Shown one piece after another: positions 53,798 through 62,261 of a stretch of DNA of 64,000 nt. Origin of the DNA: CAZAYP01 sp964489425 [NCBI: uncultured Verrucomicrobiota bacterium]. GTDB taxonomy: Bacteria; Verrucomicrobiota; Kiritimatiellia; RZYC01. The stretch's first letter is position 1. Each line of letters starts with the position of its first letter. The stretch covers positions 158,596 through 222,595 of the forward strand of contig CAZAYP010000002.1 in assembly GCA_964489425.1 (NCBI GenBank). Reading direction: 5' to 3'. Made by a program: the position numbers and the translations under genes. The notes below the pieces were generated by a model. It was not told where the DNA came from, ran no database searches, and saw nothing but the letters and a program-made list of their open reading frames with translations.

Positions 53798-54910
53798 TCA
53801 CCGGCCCTGCAGGCTGAGCGGGCGGGCCGACTGTTCCTGCAGCACGCCGTTATAGAACACCCGGACCGTGTACCCGTAGTATTTCATGGATCGGCCCTTG
53901 TTCTTTTCCTGCTCGCGAAATCCTTTGGGCACCAGGTACGTCGCGGTGATGGCGCGTTGGCGGTCGCCGGTGCCCGCGTCCTGCAGCACGAGCCGTTGGG
54001 GGCCGGTCATGGCGGCGGTGGGCGCGATCGTGCCGCGTTCCGTATCGCGGTCATAGAAGGTGACTTCAACCGTCACCCGGCTGGGCTGCACTCTGCCCAA
54101 GCCGGGCAGGGCATCCAGGCCGATGTTCAGGATCCGCATCTCGTCAAACTCCCAGGTGCCCGGGAAACGGCTCTGTTCCACCGCGGCGATTTGGATGCGC
54201 TTGGGCGGCGTCGCGGTGGCAATTGATGCGGGTGCGGGGCGTGCCGTGGGGGGCGGGATGCGCGTGGGCTTGCGGGTCGGCATGGCCGGCGGGGGCTGGG
54301 TCGCGGTGGCGGTGGGCGCCGGCCGCGGGGTGGCCGTGGCCGTGGGTTGGCGGGTGGCCGTGGGCCGGGGCGTGGCGGTGGCCGTGGCGCTGGGCGCCGG
54401 AGTGAACGTAAGCGTGGCCGTGGGTTGCGGCTTCATCGTGGGTTTGGGCACTTCGGTGGGCCGCAGGGTTGGCGCTGGCAGCGGAGTAGCCGTGGGGGCC
54501 GGGGGGGGCGTGGGCAAGAGCGTGGCGGTCGCCGTTGGCCTGGGAACGGGCGTGGGCATGGGGAGCGGCGTCGGGATGAGCGTGGGCACAGGCAGGGGCG
54601 TGGGCAGGGGCGTGGGCGGCGGCAAGCGGGTGGCCGTGGGCGACATGGTCGGCGGCGGCGGCCGGCGCGTTGGCGTCGCAGTCACCGCGGTGGGCGTGGA
54701 CATCACCACGGGCGCCGGCGCGGTTGGCTGGTCCGTCGCCACGGGTGCCGGGGTGGCGTCCGCCAGGTTCGTCAGGGACACGTCTCCGGCCCGGTAGCTC
54801 CAGAAATGGGAAATTACCATCAGGGCCGGCGCCACCAGGAACATCAGCACCGCGGCCAGGCTGGTTAACGCCGACAGCAGGCTGGTCTTGCGCTTCTGGT
54901 GCGTCTGCAT
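53798..54910 (-). CDS. Membrane-anchored Pro/Thr-rich protein with beta C-domain
   Basis: 370 residues. A short cytoplasmic N-terminus is followed by one transmembrane helix (LTSLAAVLMFLVAPALMVI). A ~180-residue low-complexity stretch then consists of Pro/Thr/Ala tandem units (PTATATP, PTPLPTP type). A ~130-residue C-terminal domain (RIQIAAVEQSRFPGTWEFDE, VTVEVTFYDRDTERG, KYYGYTVRVFYNGVLQEQ) ends it. The Pro/Thr region probably forms an extended spacer through the cell wall. The ATG at 54910 is uncertain: another in-frame ATG lies three codons upstream, and neither has a clear Shine-Dalgarno. Confidence 0.6.
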   Translation of the reverse strand: MQTHQKRKTSLLSALTSLAAVLMFLVAPALMVISHFWSYRAGDVSLTNLADATPAPVATDQPTAPAPVVMSTPTAVTATPTRRPPPPTMSPTATRLPPPTPLPTPLPVPTLIPTPLPMPTPVPRPTATATLLPTPPPAPTATPLPAPTLRPTEVPKPTMKPQPTATLTFTPAPSATATATPRPTATRQPTATATPRPAPTATATQPPPAMPTRKPTRIPPPTARPAPASIATATPPKRIQIAAVEQSRFPGTWEFDEMRILNIGLDALPGLGRVQPSRVTVEVTFYDRDTERGTIAPTAAMTGPQRLVLQDAGTGDRQRAITATYLVPKGFREQEKNKGRSMKYYGYTVRVFYNGVLQEQSARPLSLQGR

Positions 54911-55028
54911 GCCGGTCATTCTGTGGCAAGGTGCCAACCGGATACAATCCAAAAAGGCGGCGCAACGGGGCCGGGCAACTTGCCCGCCGGCCGGAATCAC
55001 GGCGCCCGGCGTCGCATGGCAAAACTGC

Positions 55029-55057
55029 TTTACGCGCCGCCCTCGGATGCGTAGTAT
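55029..55057 (+). promoter_or_regulatory. Promoter of the beta-propeller operon
   Basis: TTTACG (55029-55034) and TAGTAT (55052-55057) are 17 bp apart, about 60 bp before ATG 55116, which has GCGGAGGGT as its RBS. Confidence 0.5.
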
Positions 55058-55115
55058 GGTGGATGTTGTCACGAACGGTCGCCAGGGTTGAGCTAATAAA
55101 GCGGAGGGTAAACCA

Positions 55116-57326
55116 ATGACGATTCTACAACGTGTTGCTGTTCGGGCGCGGTCTGGCTTGTTTGTGCTGCTGGCCGGGGGCGGGCTCGCGGGCCTGGCCA
55201 GCGCGGACTTGCAGCGGGTCAATGTCGGCGTGTACGGTGGAACAGTCCGCGATATCACCGCGTTCGACCATGGCGGAACGTCCCGCGTCCTGCTGGCGCT
55301 GGAGGGCAACCGCGGGGTGTTCGAGTGGTCGGCCACGGCCACCAACTGGACCAGCACGACCTACCCGCTGTTCCCGGGCAAGGCGACGATGATCGAGGCC
55401 AACCGCAAGGCCGGCTATGCCGACGATGTCTACGCCATGATGTTCGATCCCTTCAACGTCCCCATGTTCGTGGCCAGCGACGCCGGCGGCGCCCTGGGCA
55501 CGTGGACCAACGTGGTCGTGGACTGGCGGGAGCCCAACCTGCTGTGCGGGCATGCCACCGGGATGTACGCGGGCACGCGCAACGGCCAGTTGTACCTGAA
55601 TGCCGGCGGCATCTTCGACCCGTTCGCGCTGGTCTACGCGTTGCCCGTGAGCAACAGCATCACGTCCATCAGCGTGTATGACGGCGACCTGATCTACGTG
55701 GTGGTGGAGCCGGAGGCCACGCCCAGCAACGTGTTCAAGCTGACGCGCAGCGGCGGGGTCTTCACCCACAGCCTCGTGCCCCTGCCGGCCACCACGGCGT
55801 CCACGTCGCCCGTTGTCCGTATCACCCAGGTGGGCGTCGATCCCGGCGACCCCAACGAGCTGTTCATCGGCGGGTCCACCTTTGACAACCACATGGTGTT
55901 CATGTCCACCAACGCCGGCGCGGATTGGGATTACAAGTGGGACAAGCACGTGGATCGCTCCAGCCCCTGGTACTTCGAGGGCGCCCTGGTGGCCTACGTC
56001 AAGTTCAGCCAGGACCGGGCCTTTATCAGCTCCTGCGTCCTGCCGGAAGGCACGCACGATTGGCGGGCGCCAGACCAGCTCGTCTCGCGCGTGGGCACCG
56101 GCAGCGGCACGTCCACGGTGGTCAACACCCACGTGAACGATGGCACCCTGGAGATCGATCCCCTGGACCCAACCATCGTTTACTTGGGCACGGACTGGGC
56201 CATTGGCGCGCTGCCGTGCACGCTGGGTGGAACGTGGGGCATCGGCACCGAGATGGGCAACAACGACGGCATAGCCGGGGTGGTGTTGAATGACATGGAT
56301 TATTACGCCTACAACGCCACCAACAAGGAGCTCTGGATCGCCGCCAAGAGCGGCATCGGCAAGGTGCTGCAGTTCAATCCCCAGGACCCGGCGTCCAGCG
56401 CCACGCCCCAGGACTGGGTGTTCCCGCTGTACCCGGACGGCTGCGCGGCGTTTTCCGTCGCCATCGATCCCTATAACCCCGACCAGGTGCTCGCCGGCTA
56501 CGGGTCCGGCCGCGTGTTCATGATCACCAACGGCACCCAGGACGCGGGCATCGCGTGGAAGCAGGTGTTCTTTGCCGGGGACCATCCCGAGGTGTTCGAC
56601 ACCACCGGCAGCGACAGCATCATCACGGATATCGGGTTCGTGCCGGGAACCAGCAACGCGGTGTACCTGGGCGGCTGGCGCTCCACCCCGCCCCTGACCA
56701 ACGGGGGCGTGTTCTTCAGCCAGGACGGGGGGCTGAGCTGGACCAACGTGGCCCGGGGGTTCCCGGTGAACGCGCTGTTCGTGTCGGACATCGCGGTGTG
56801 GGCCGGCGTGGGCAACGACGAGTCGCCGGCGCGCGGCCTGCGCGTGCGCCAGAGCCCGACCCACTGGTGGGCGCCGCTGACCGGCCTGCGCGTGGACACC
56901 CAGGTGGTGCATGCCATTGCCGCCGCGCAGGTGGGCACGCACATGACCGCCTACCTGGCGGCCAAGGGCGGCGTCTACAAGGGCGTGATTGATCTGGCCA
57001 ACACCTCGTGCACGGGTTTTGCCTGCTGGGCCTGGACCGACCTGACGCTGGGCATCCCAACCTACAAGACCGACTTCCTGGCCGTGACCGTGGACCCGAC
57101 CAACGCCAGCCTGGCCTACGTGTCCGCGGATAACTGCATCTTCCGCACGACCGATGCCGGCAGCACCTGGACCACGCTCAGCGGCACGTGCAACATTTCC
57201 CACGAAGACGTGAAGGTGCTCAAGTTCGACGACCTGATGGCCGGCACGGCCACCGGCCTGTATGCCATCCGGGACGTGATCGCGGAGCGCAAGAAAGCCT
57301 TGCCGTTCCTGTTGCTGTTGCAATAG
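55116..57326 (+). CDS. Secreted BNR/Asp-box beta-propeller protein
   Basis: 736 residues with signal peptide MTILQRVAVRARSGLFVLLA (cleaved near ASADL). The body reads as sialidase/sortilin-type propeller blades with Asp-box motifs S-x-D-x-G-x-[TS]-W, for example FFSQDGGLSWTNVARG and IFRTTDAGSTWTTLSG, and many aromatic strand ends. Glycosidase catalytic residues are not identifiable, so this may be a binding or structural propeller. The C-terminus is AERKKALPFLLLLQ, a short hydrophobic tail. It is followed 41 bp later by the FIST gene and may head that operon. Confidence 0.85.
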   Translation: MTILQRVAVRARSGLFVLLAGGGLAGLASADLQRVNVGVYGGTVRDITAFDHGGTSRVLLALEGNRGVFEWSATATNWTSTTYPLFPGKATMIEANRKAGYADDVYAMMFDPFNVPMFVASDAGGALGTWTNVVVDWREPNLLCGHATGMYAGTRNGQLYLNAGGIFDPFALVYALPVSNSITSISVYDGDLIYVVVEPEATPSNVFKLTRSGGVFTHSLVPLPATTASTSPVVRITQVGVDPGDPNELFIGGSTFDNHMVFMSTNAGADWDYKWDKHVDRSSPWYFEGALVAYVKFSQDRAFISSCVLPEGTHDWRAPDQLVSRVGTGSGTSTVVNTHVNDGTLEIDPLDPTIVYLGTDWAIGALPCTLGGTWGIGTEMGNNDGIAGVVLNDMDYYAYNATNKELWIAAKSGIGKVLQFNPQDPASSATPQDWVFPLYPDGCAAFSVAIDPYNPDQVLAGYGSGRVFMITNGTQDAGIAWKQVFFAGDHPEVFDTTGSDSIITDIGFVPGTSNAVYLGGWRSTPPLTNGGVFFSQDGGLSWTNVARGFPVNALFVSDIAVWAGVGNDESPARGLRVRQSPTHWWAPLTGLRVDTQVVHAIAAAQVGTHMTAYLAAKGGVYKGVIDLANTSCTGFACWAWTDLTLGIPTYKTDFLAVTVDPTNASLAYVSADNCIFRTTDAGSTWTTLSGTCNISHEDVKVLKFDDLMAGTATGLYAIRDVIAERKKALPFLLLLQ

Positions 57327-57367
57327 GCGGCCGCATTCCCGTGGCCGGCAAGCCGGGAGGTGGAACC

Positions 57368-58516
57368 ATGAAATTTGGCTTGGGATTCAGCGCCGAGCGG
57401 GACACGGCGCGCGCCGTGCGGGACGCCAGCCGCGCGGTGGCGACGGCCTGCCCCGACCCGGCCCTGCTGATCGGGTTTACCACGGAAACGTGCGCGCACG
57501 ACGTGGTGCTGGACGAGCTGCGCCGGGCGTTCCCGGCGGCGCGGATCGTCGGGTTTTGCTGCGGGGGCGTCATCGCGGACGACCGGGTCCACAGCCATGG
57601 CCTGGGCTTGTGCGGGCTGGGTGGGCCCGGCGTGCGCGTGGCCACGACCTTGCAGCGCGGCTTGAATGCCGACCCCGCCGGCGTGGGGCGCCGCGCTGCC
57701 GAAGCCCTGCTGGCGAGCGGCATCGAGCGCGGCGCCTTGATCGTGCTCCCGGACGGCCTGCAGGCCAACCTGGCCGAAACCCTGCGCGCCGTCTACAACG
57801 CGATGGGCCCAGACTACTGTTACATGGGCGGTGGCGCGGGCGACAACCTGCATTTTTTCAAGACGTACCAGTTCACCGAGGAAGGCATGGCCAGCGATGC
57901 GTTGGCCATGGCCCTGGTGGATGGCTGCGGTATGGCCGCGGCGCTCGGCCATGGCTGGGTGCCCATGGGCGATCCGCTGATCATCTCGCGCGCCAGCGGC
58001 AAAACCGTCGCCGAGATCGATGGCCAGCCCGCGTTCCAGGCGTACAGCGCGCATTTGGGGGCCATCCCGCGGAAGCGCTTCCCGGAGTTCGGCATGCGGC
58101 ATCCCCTCGGGTTCCCTGACCTTTCCGGCCACTACCTGATCCGCGACCCGCTGGCGCTGAACGAGGATGAGAGCATCCAGTTTGTCACCGAAGTTCCCGC
58201 CCATGCCGTGGGCAATATCATGCAAGGCAACGTGCCGGACCTGATCGCCGCCGCAGGGGAGGTCGCGGCCGCCGCCGCGGCCAAGGTCCGGACCCCGCAG
58301 TTCGGCCTGCTGTTCGAGTGCATCTCGCGCTGGCTGCTGATGGGCGAGGCGTTCGGCGGCGAGCTGGCCGCCATCCGCGCGGCCATCGGCCCGCAGGTCC
58401 CGCTGCTCGGCGCCCTGACCTTTGGGGAAATCGGCAGTTCCAAGGATGTCCCGCTGCTGCACAACAAGACCGCCGTGGTTGCCCTGGGACGTGACCCGGC
58501 GGGCCCGGCGGCCTGA
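57368..58516 (+). CDS. FIST-domain sensor protein
   Basis: 382 residues with FIST_N (about 20-215) and FIST_C (about 215-370). FIST domains are cytoplasmic sensory modules thought to bind small ligands such as amino acids, and are often fused to signalling domains; here the domain stands alone. Characteristic stretches are ARIVGFCCGGVIADDRVHSH, YCYMGGGAGDNLHFFKTYQF and the C-terminal PLLGALTFGEIGSSKDVPLL. GGGAGGTGG precedes the ATG. It overlaps the PAS gene as TGATG, which suggests the two proteins act together. Confidence 0.88.
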   Translation: MKFGLGFSAERDTARAVRDASRAVATACPDPALLIGFTTETCAHDVVLDELRRAFPAARIVGFCCGGVIADDRVHSHGLGLCGLGGPGVRVATTLQRGLNADPAGVGRRAAEALLASGIERGALIVLPDGLQANLAETLRAVYNAMGPDYCYMGGGAGDNLHFFKTYQFTEEGMASDALAMALVDGCGMAAALGHGWVPMGDPLIISRASGKTVAEIDGQPAFQAYSAHLGAIPRKRFPEFGMRHPLGFPDLSGHYLIRDPLALNEDESIQFVTEVPAHAVGNIMQGNVPDLIAAAGEVAAAAAAKVRTPQFGLLFECISRWLLMGEAFGGELAAIRAAIGPQVPLLGALTFGEIGSSKDVPLLHNKTAVVALGRDPAGPAA

Positions 58517-59673
58517 TGGACTCCGGCACCTCCAGCGCCCTGCCGTACGGGGCCATCACCGCCGAGCTGGCCACCCTCTACGAGGTCCATGCCCTTTCCC
58601 TGTTGGACAGCGAGGAGGAGCTGGCGCGCGAGCTGGTCGCCAAGGCCACCCGCCTCTTCGGCACGCGCTACCTGGCCTTGCTGCAGGGCCGCGGCGCGGA
58701 GCAGCGCCTGCTGGCCTCGTGGGGGTTCCGTAACCGCGGGGACCTGCTGAAGAAAATGATGACCGCCCGGCCCAACCAGTTCCACCTGTCGCTGGGCCGG
58801 GACGGTCAGCTGGGCCAGTTGTACATGGAGCAGGCCGACCCCTTGACCGCCCGGGAACGCCGGCTGTACACGGCGTTTGCCGCCAGCGTCCAGGAGGCTC
58901 TGCAACGGCTGCAGCAAAGCCGCGCCCGGGTCCGGGCGGACCAGGCCCTGCGCGAAAGCGAGGCCCGCTACCGCTCGCTGGTCCAAGCCTTGCCGCTGAG
59001 CGTGATGCTGCACGATATGCAGCAGATCCTGTTTCTCAACCGCGAGGCGCTGCGGCTCGTGGGCGCGCCGGATTTCCCCACGCCCGCCAGCCCGATCCCC
59101 GCGACGGCGCTGCCGCAGCCGTACCTGGCCGCGGCGCTGCGCCTGCTGCAGGCGCCGGATTCCGCGGATCCGGCCGGTGCCACCTTGGAGTGCGCATGGC
59201 CTTGTCCCGATGGGCCGCAGCGGGATATCGAGGCCACGTTGACGGTGGTCGACTTGCAAGGCCGGCGGGCGATCCAGGCGGTGCTGCACGACGTGACCGC
59301 GCGCAAACGATCCGAGTCCGAAATGCGCCGCCTGGCAGCCGCCATGGAGCAGGCCGGGGAGGGCATGGCCGTGGCGGATCCCGAAGGCATCCTGGTGTAT
59401 GCCAACCGGGCCTTCCTGGCCGCCATCGACCGTGCGCGGCAGGATGTTGTCGGGCGCCGGGCCGCTTTTCTCAAGAATTCCGACCTGTGGACCACCCTGT
59501 ATGGCTATGGCCCCCAGGGCGCGGCCCACCCCGCCTGGGCGGGCGAACTGCCCATCGAAAACGCGGCCGGCCAGGTGACCCCGTTCCCGGCGGTCGTCAC
59601 CCCCGTGCGCGACGCGGAGGGCCGCCTGGTCAATATCGTGATCGTGCTCCGCGGCGCCGGCGGCTCCCCATGA
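58516..59673 (+). CDS. GAF/PAS-type sensory protein without output domain
   Basis: 385 residues. The N-terminal ~125 residues are GAF-like (LVAKATRLFGTRYLALLQGR, QFHLSLGRDGQLGQLYMEQA). Two PAS-like modules follow (about 150-260 and 285-380), the second with VADPEGILVYANRAFLAAID. A coiled linker (VQEALQRLQQSRARVRADQ) joins them. No histidine kinase, GGDEF, EAL or DNA-binding domain is present, so the output must come from a partner. Translationally coupled to the FIST gene (TGATG) and to the ROK kinase (ATGA). Confidence 0.75.
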   Translation: MDSGTSSALPYGAITAELATLYEVHALSLLDSEEELARELVAKATRLFGTRYLALLQGRGAEQRLLASWGFRNRGDLLKKMMTARPNQFHLSLGRDGQLGQLYMEQADPLTARERRLYTAFAASVQEALQRLQQSRARVRADQALRESEARYRSLVQALPLSVMLHDMQQILFLNREALRLVGAPDFPTPASPIPATALPQPYLAAALRLLQAPDSADPAGATLECAWPCPDGPQRDIEATLTVVDLQGRRAIQAVLHDVTARKRSESEMRRLAAAMEQAGEGMAVADPEGILVYANRAFLAAIDRARQDVVGRRAAFLKNSDLWTTLYGYGPQGAAHPAWAGELPIENAAGQVTPFPAVVTPVRDAEGRLVNIVIVLRGAGGSP

Positions 59674-60557
59674 CCCCCCGGTTCGGCGCCATCGAGGCCG
59701 GGGGCACCAAGTTTGTCTGTGCCGTGGGCGTCGGCCCCGACCGCATCGAAGAGCAGGTCCAGTTTCCCACCACCACCCCCGATGAAACCTTGGAGCGGGC
59801 CATCCAGTTTTTCAAGGGCCGCTCGCTGGCCGCCCTTGGCGTGGGATCGTTCGGCCCGCTGGACCTGAACCGGGAATCCGCGCGCTACGGCTTCATCACA
59901 TCCACCCCCAAGCCGGGTTGGCGGGACACGGACCTGGTCGGGCGGCTGCAGGCCGCGCTGGGCATCCCCGTGGGGCTGGACACGGACGTGAACGCCGCAG
60001 CGCGGGCCGAGTGGCAATGGGGCGCCGGCGCCGGTTGCGCCGTGGTGCTGTACCTGACAGTCGGCACCGGCATCGGCGGCGGGGTCATGGTGCATGGCCG
60101 GCCGCTGCAGGGGCTGGGCCACCCGGAGATGGGCCATGTGCGGGTCCCGCACGACCTGCAGCGCGACCCGTTTGCGGGCGCGTGCCCGTATCACGGCGAC
60201 TGCCTTGAGGGCCTGGCCGCGGGGCCTGCGCTGCGGGCGCGCTGGGGGCAACCGGCCGAAAGCCTGCCGCCGGATCACCCGGCGTGGCCGCTCGAGGCGC
60301 AGTACCTGGCCCTGGCCCTCGTGAACTACATGTGCATCCTGTCGCCCATGCGGATCCTTTTGGGCGGGGGCGTGATGCAGCAGCCAGGCCTGCTGCCGAT
60401 GATCCGCCGGCCGGCCGTGGAGTTGCTGCGCGGATACCTTGACTTGGGGACCGTGCGGCCCGACCTGGCGGATTACATCGTGGCGCCGGGCCTGGGCGAC
60501 CGTTCCGGCATCCTGGGCGCGCTGGCGCTGGCCGCGAATGCCGCTGCCGCTGGCTGA
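59670..60557 (+). CDS. ROK-family fructokinase-like sugar kinase
   Basis: 295 residues. The N-terminal nucleotide motif IEAGGTKFVCAVGVGPDRIE and the ROK signature LTVGTGIGGGVMVHGRPLQG, then LGHPEMGHVRV, are present. A zinc site follows in CPYHGDCLEG (His and Cys ligands). The acceptor-site Asp is in LDTDVNAAARAEWQWGAGAG. This pattern is that of fructokinases of the ROK class, but the sugar is not proven. It overlaps the PAS gene by four bases (ATGA) and appears to close the operon. Confidence 0.88.
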   Translation: MTPRFGAIEAGGTKFVCAVGVGPDRIEEQVQFPTTTPDETLERAIQFFKGRSLAALGVGSFGPLDLNRESARYGFITSTPKPGWRDTDLVGRLQAALGIPVGLDTDVNAAARAEWQWGAGAGCAVVLYLTVGTGIGGGVMVHGRPLQGLGHPEMGHVRVPHDLQRDPFAGACPYHGDCLEGLAAGPALRARWGQPAESLPPDHPAWPLEAQYLALALVNYMCILSPMRILLGGGVMQQPGLLPMIRRPAVELLRGYLDLGTVRPDLADYIVAPGLGDRSGILGALALAANAAAAG

Positions 60558-60581
60558 ACCCACGCGCAGCATCAAACCTTG

Positions 60582-60610
60582 TTGCGGCGCTGCGGGGGGT
60601 GTGCTATCTT
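60582..60610 (+). promoter_or_regulatory. Promoter of the tandem protease genes
   Basis: TTGCGG (60582-60587) and TATCTT (60605-60610) have a 17-bp spacer, about 40 bp before ATG 60652, whose RBS is GAGGAG. Confidence 0.45.
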
Positions 60611-60651
60611 GGTTGTGAACATTGTACTCAGGAACAACGAGGAGCGGTCTC

Positions 60652-62229
60652 ATGCGTTGCGGTCGGTTTCTTGTCCTCCCATCCGCCTTGTGCTTGATCC
60701 TGTTCCTTGCCGGTGCGGCTGGCGGCGCAACAGCGCCGGGCGCTGGTTGGAGCTTGTTGTATCAATGGCAGGAAGTGATCCCCGTGGGGGGGCAGCCGTT
60801 CCTGGCGGATGGCCGCCAATACGTGGACCCGGCCACGGGCCAGGAGCATACCTTCTATTACGACGGCCAGGGAGCGGTGGTGGCCGCCGGCCCGGATATT
60901 TCCTGGTTGAACAGCACCCCGGCCCAGGCGGCCGGAGAACACAAGCCCGGGGCCTATGTTCCGGTGAAAAAAGCGCTGCCCTTTGCCCCCCCCGCGTGGG
61001 ATTCGTGCAGTGTCTCTGTGGCGCTGCCTCCACTGGATGCACAAACCATCCGCGCGAAAAAAGCCGCGATCGAGAAGGCGGAACTGATCGGGTTGCGGCG
61101 GTCTCTGCCGGCGCCGGTGGCCGTGGGCGAGGCGCCGAACCCCGGCGCGGCGTGGAAAGGCCTGGGGCGGGGCGGCAACCTGTGGAGCCTGGCTTTCACC
61201 GCGGAACAATCGCACGGGTTGCGGTTCCATCTCGAAAGCGTCAACTTGCCCGCAGGCTGCGCGGTGTGGGTCTATGACGCCCGCGACCCGGACCAGGTGC
61301 TTGGCCCGTACGGCATGGACGCCTGTTTTGGCGACACGGATTTCTGGACCGCAACCATCTTCACCGACCAGGCCATCCTGGCCTGCGAGGTGCCGCTGGG
61401 CGTGGATATCGGCGCAGTGGCTTTCAGGATTTCCGAAGTGGTGGACCGGTTCGTGGACGTCGGCGAGCTGTTCCCCCGGCAGGTGGGCAACTGCCATAAT
61501 GACGTCGCTTGCTACCCGGCGTGGAGCAACCAGGCCGCGGCCGTGGCCGGGATCGGCAGCATTGGCGTGGCCGGGGAACTGTGGTGCACCGGTTGCCTGG
61601 TCAGCGACTCGAACCCCAGCACCTACGTCGACTACTTCATGACCGCCAACCATTGCGTGGGCAGCCAGTCCGAGGCCAGCGATACCGAGTTCTACTGGTT
61701 TTACCAGGCGTCCCAATGCCACGGCACCGTGCCCAACCCCAGGAACGTGCCGCGCACCAGCGGCGGCGCCACGTACCTGGCGGGCATGACCTACCAATCG
61801 GCTAATGACTTCGCTTTGCTCCAACTGCGCCAGGCGTCCCCGGCGGGCGTGTATTATGTGGGCTGGACCACCGCGCGCCCCTCGACCAGCGAAACCCTGA
61901 CCTGCATCCATCACCCGGATGGCTCGTACAAGCGCATCAGCTTCGGCAAGCTGGAGTGGGACGATACCAACTGGCTGACCGTGCAGTGGCATTCCGGGGT
62001 CACGGAGCCGGGCAGCAGCGGCAGTCCCCTGTTCGATGCGGCCGGGCGGTTTGTCGGGCAGCTCTATGGCGGCGAGTCCGCATGCGAATACATGGCGGGC
62101 CTGGACGAATACGGCCGGTTCACCGTCACCTACCCGGTAGTGAAGAAATGGCTGGGCGAAGATTGGAATTCCTCCGCTTTCCCGTGGGAAATGTTCATCC
62201 CGGCCTTTAAATCTCATCGCAGCAAGTAA
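60652..62229 (+). CDS. Secreted trypsin-like serine protease (first of tandem pair)
   Basis: 525 residues. The signal peptide MRCGRFLVLPSALCLILFLA is followed by a ~240-residue propeptide/beta domain (GWSLLYQWQEVIPVGGQPFL, ATGQEHTFYYDGQG) and then a trypsin-fold catalytic domain. The triad is visible: His in YFMTANHCVGSQS, Asp in SANDFALLQLRQASP, Ser in TEPGSSGSPLFDAAG. The protein resembles lysyl-endopeptidase-type secreted enzymes. The C-terminus SAFPWEMFIPAFKSHRSK is short and aromatic/Pro-rich. It shares its layout with the next gene, so they are duplicates. Confidence 0.9.
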   Translation: MRCGRFLVLPSALCLILFLAGAAGGATAPGAGWSLLYQWQEVIPVGGQPFLADGRQYVDPATGQEHTFYYDGQGAVVAAGPDISWLNSTPAQAAGEHKPGAYVPVKKALPFAPPAWDSCSVSVALPPLDAQTIRAKKAAIEKAELIGLRRSLPAPVAVGEAPNPGAAWKGLGRGGNLWSLAFTAEQSHGLRFHLESVNLPAGCAVWVYDARDPDQVLGPYGMDACFGDTDFWTATIFTDQAILACEVPLGVDIGAVAFRISEVVDRFVDVGELFPRQVGNCHNDVACYPAWSNQAAAVAGIGSIGVAGELWCTGCLVSDSNPSTYVDYFMTANHCVGSQSEASDTEFYWFYQASQCHGTVPNPRNVPRTSGGATYLAGMTYQSANDFALLQLRQASPAGVYYVGWTTARPSTSETLTCIHHPDGSYKRISFGKLEWDDTNWLTVQWHSGVTEPGSSGSPLFDAAGRFVGQLYGGESACEYMAGLDEYGRFTVTYPVVKKWLGEDWNSSAFPWEMFIPAFKSHRSK

Positions 62230-62261
62230 TCAACGCAATCATCATCATAGGAGGAGGGTTC

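Noticed and set aside
54100-54800. Tandem-repeat-like DNA that could suggest a CRISPR or minisatellite
   Set aside because: The periodicity is the Pro/Thr-coding stretch of one gene; there are no spacers or regular direct repeats. No CRISPR array was seen anywhere in the window.
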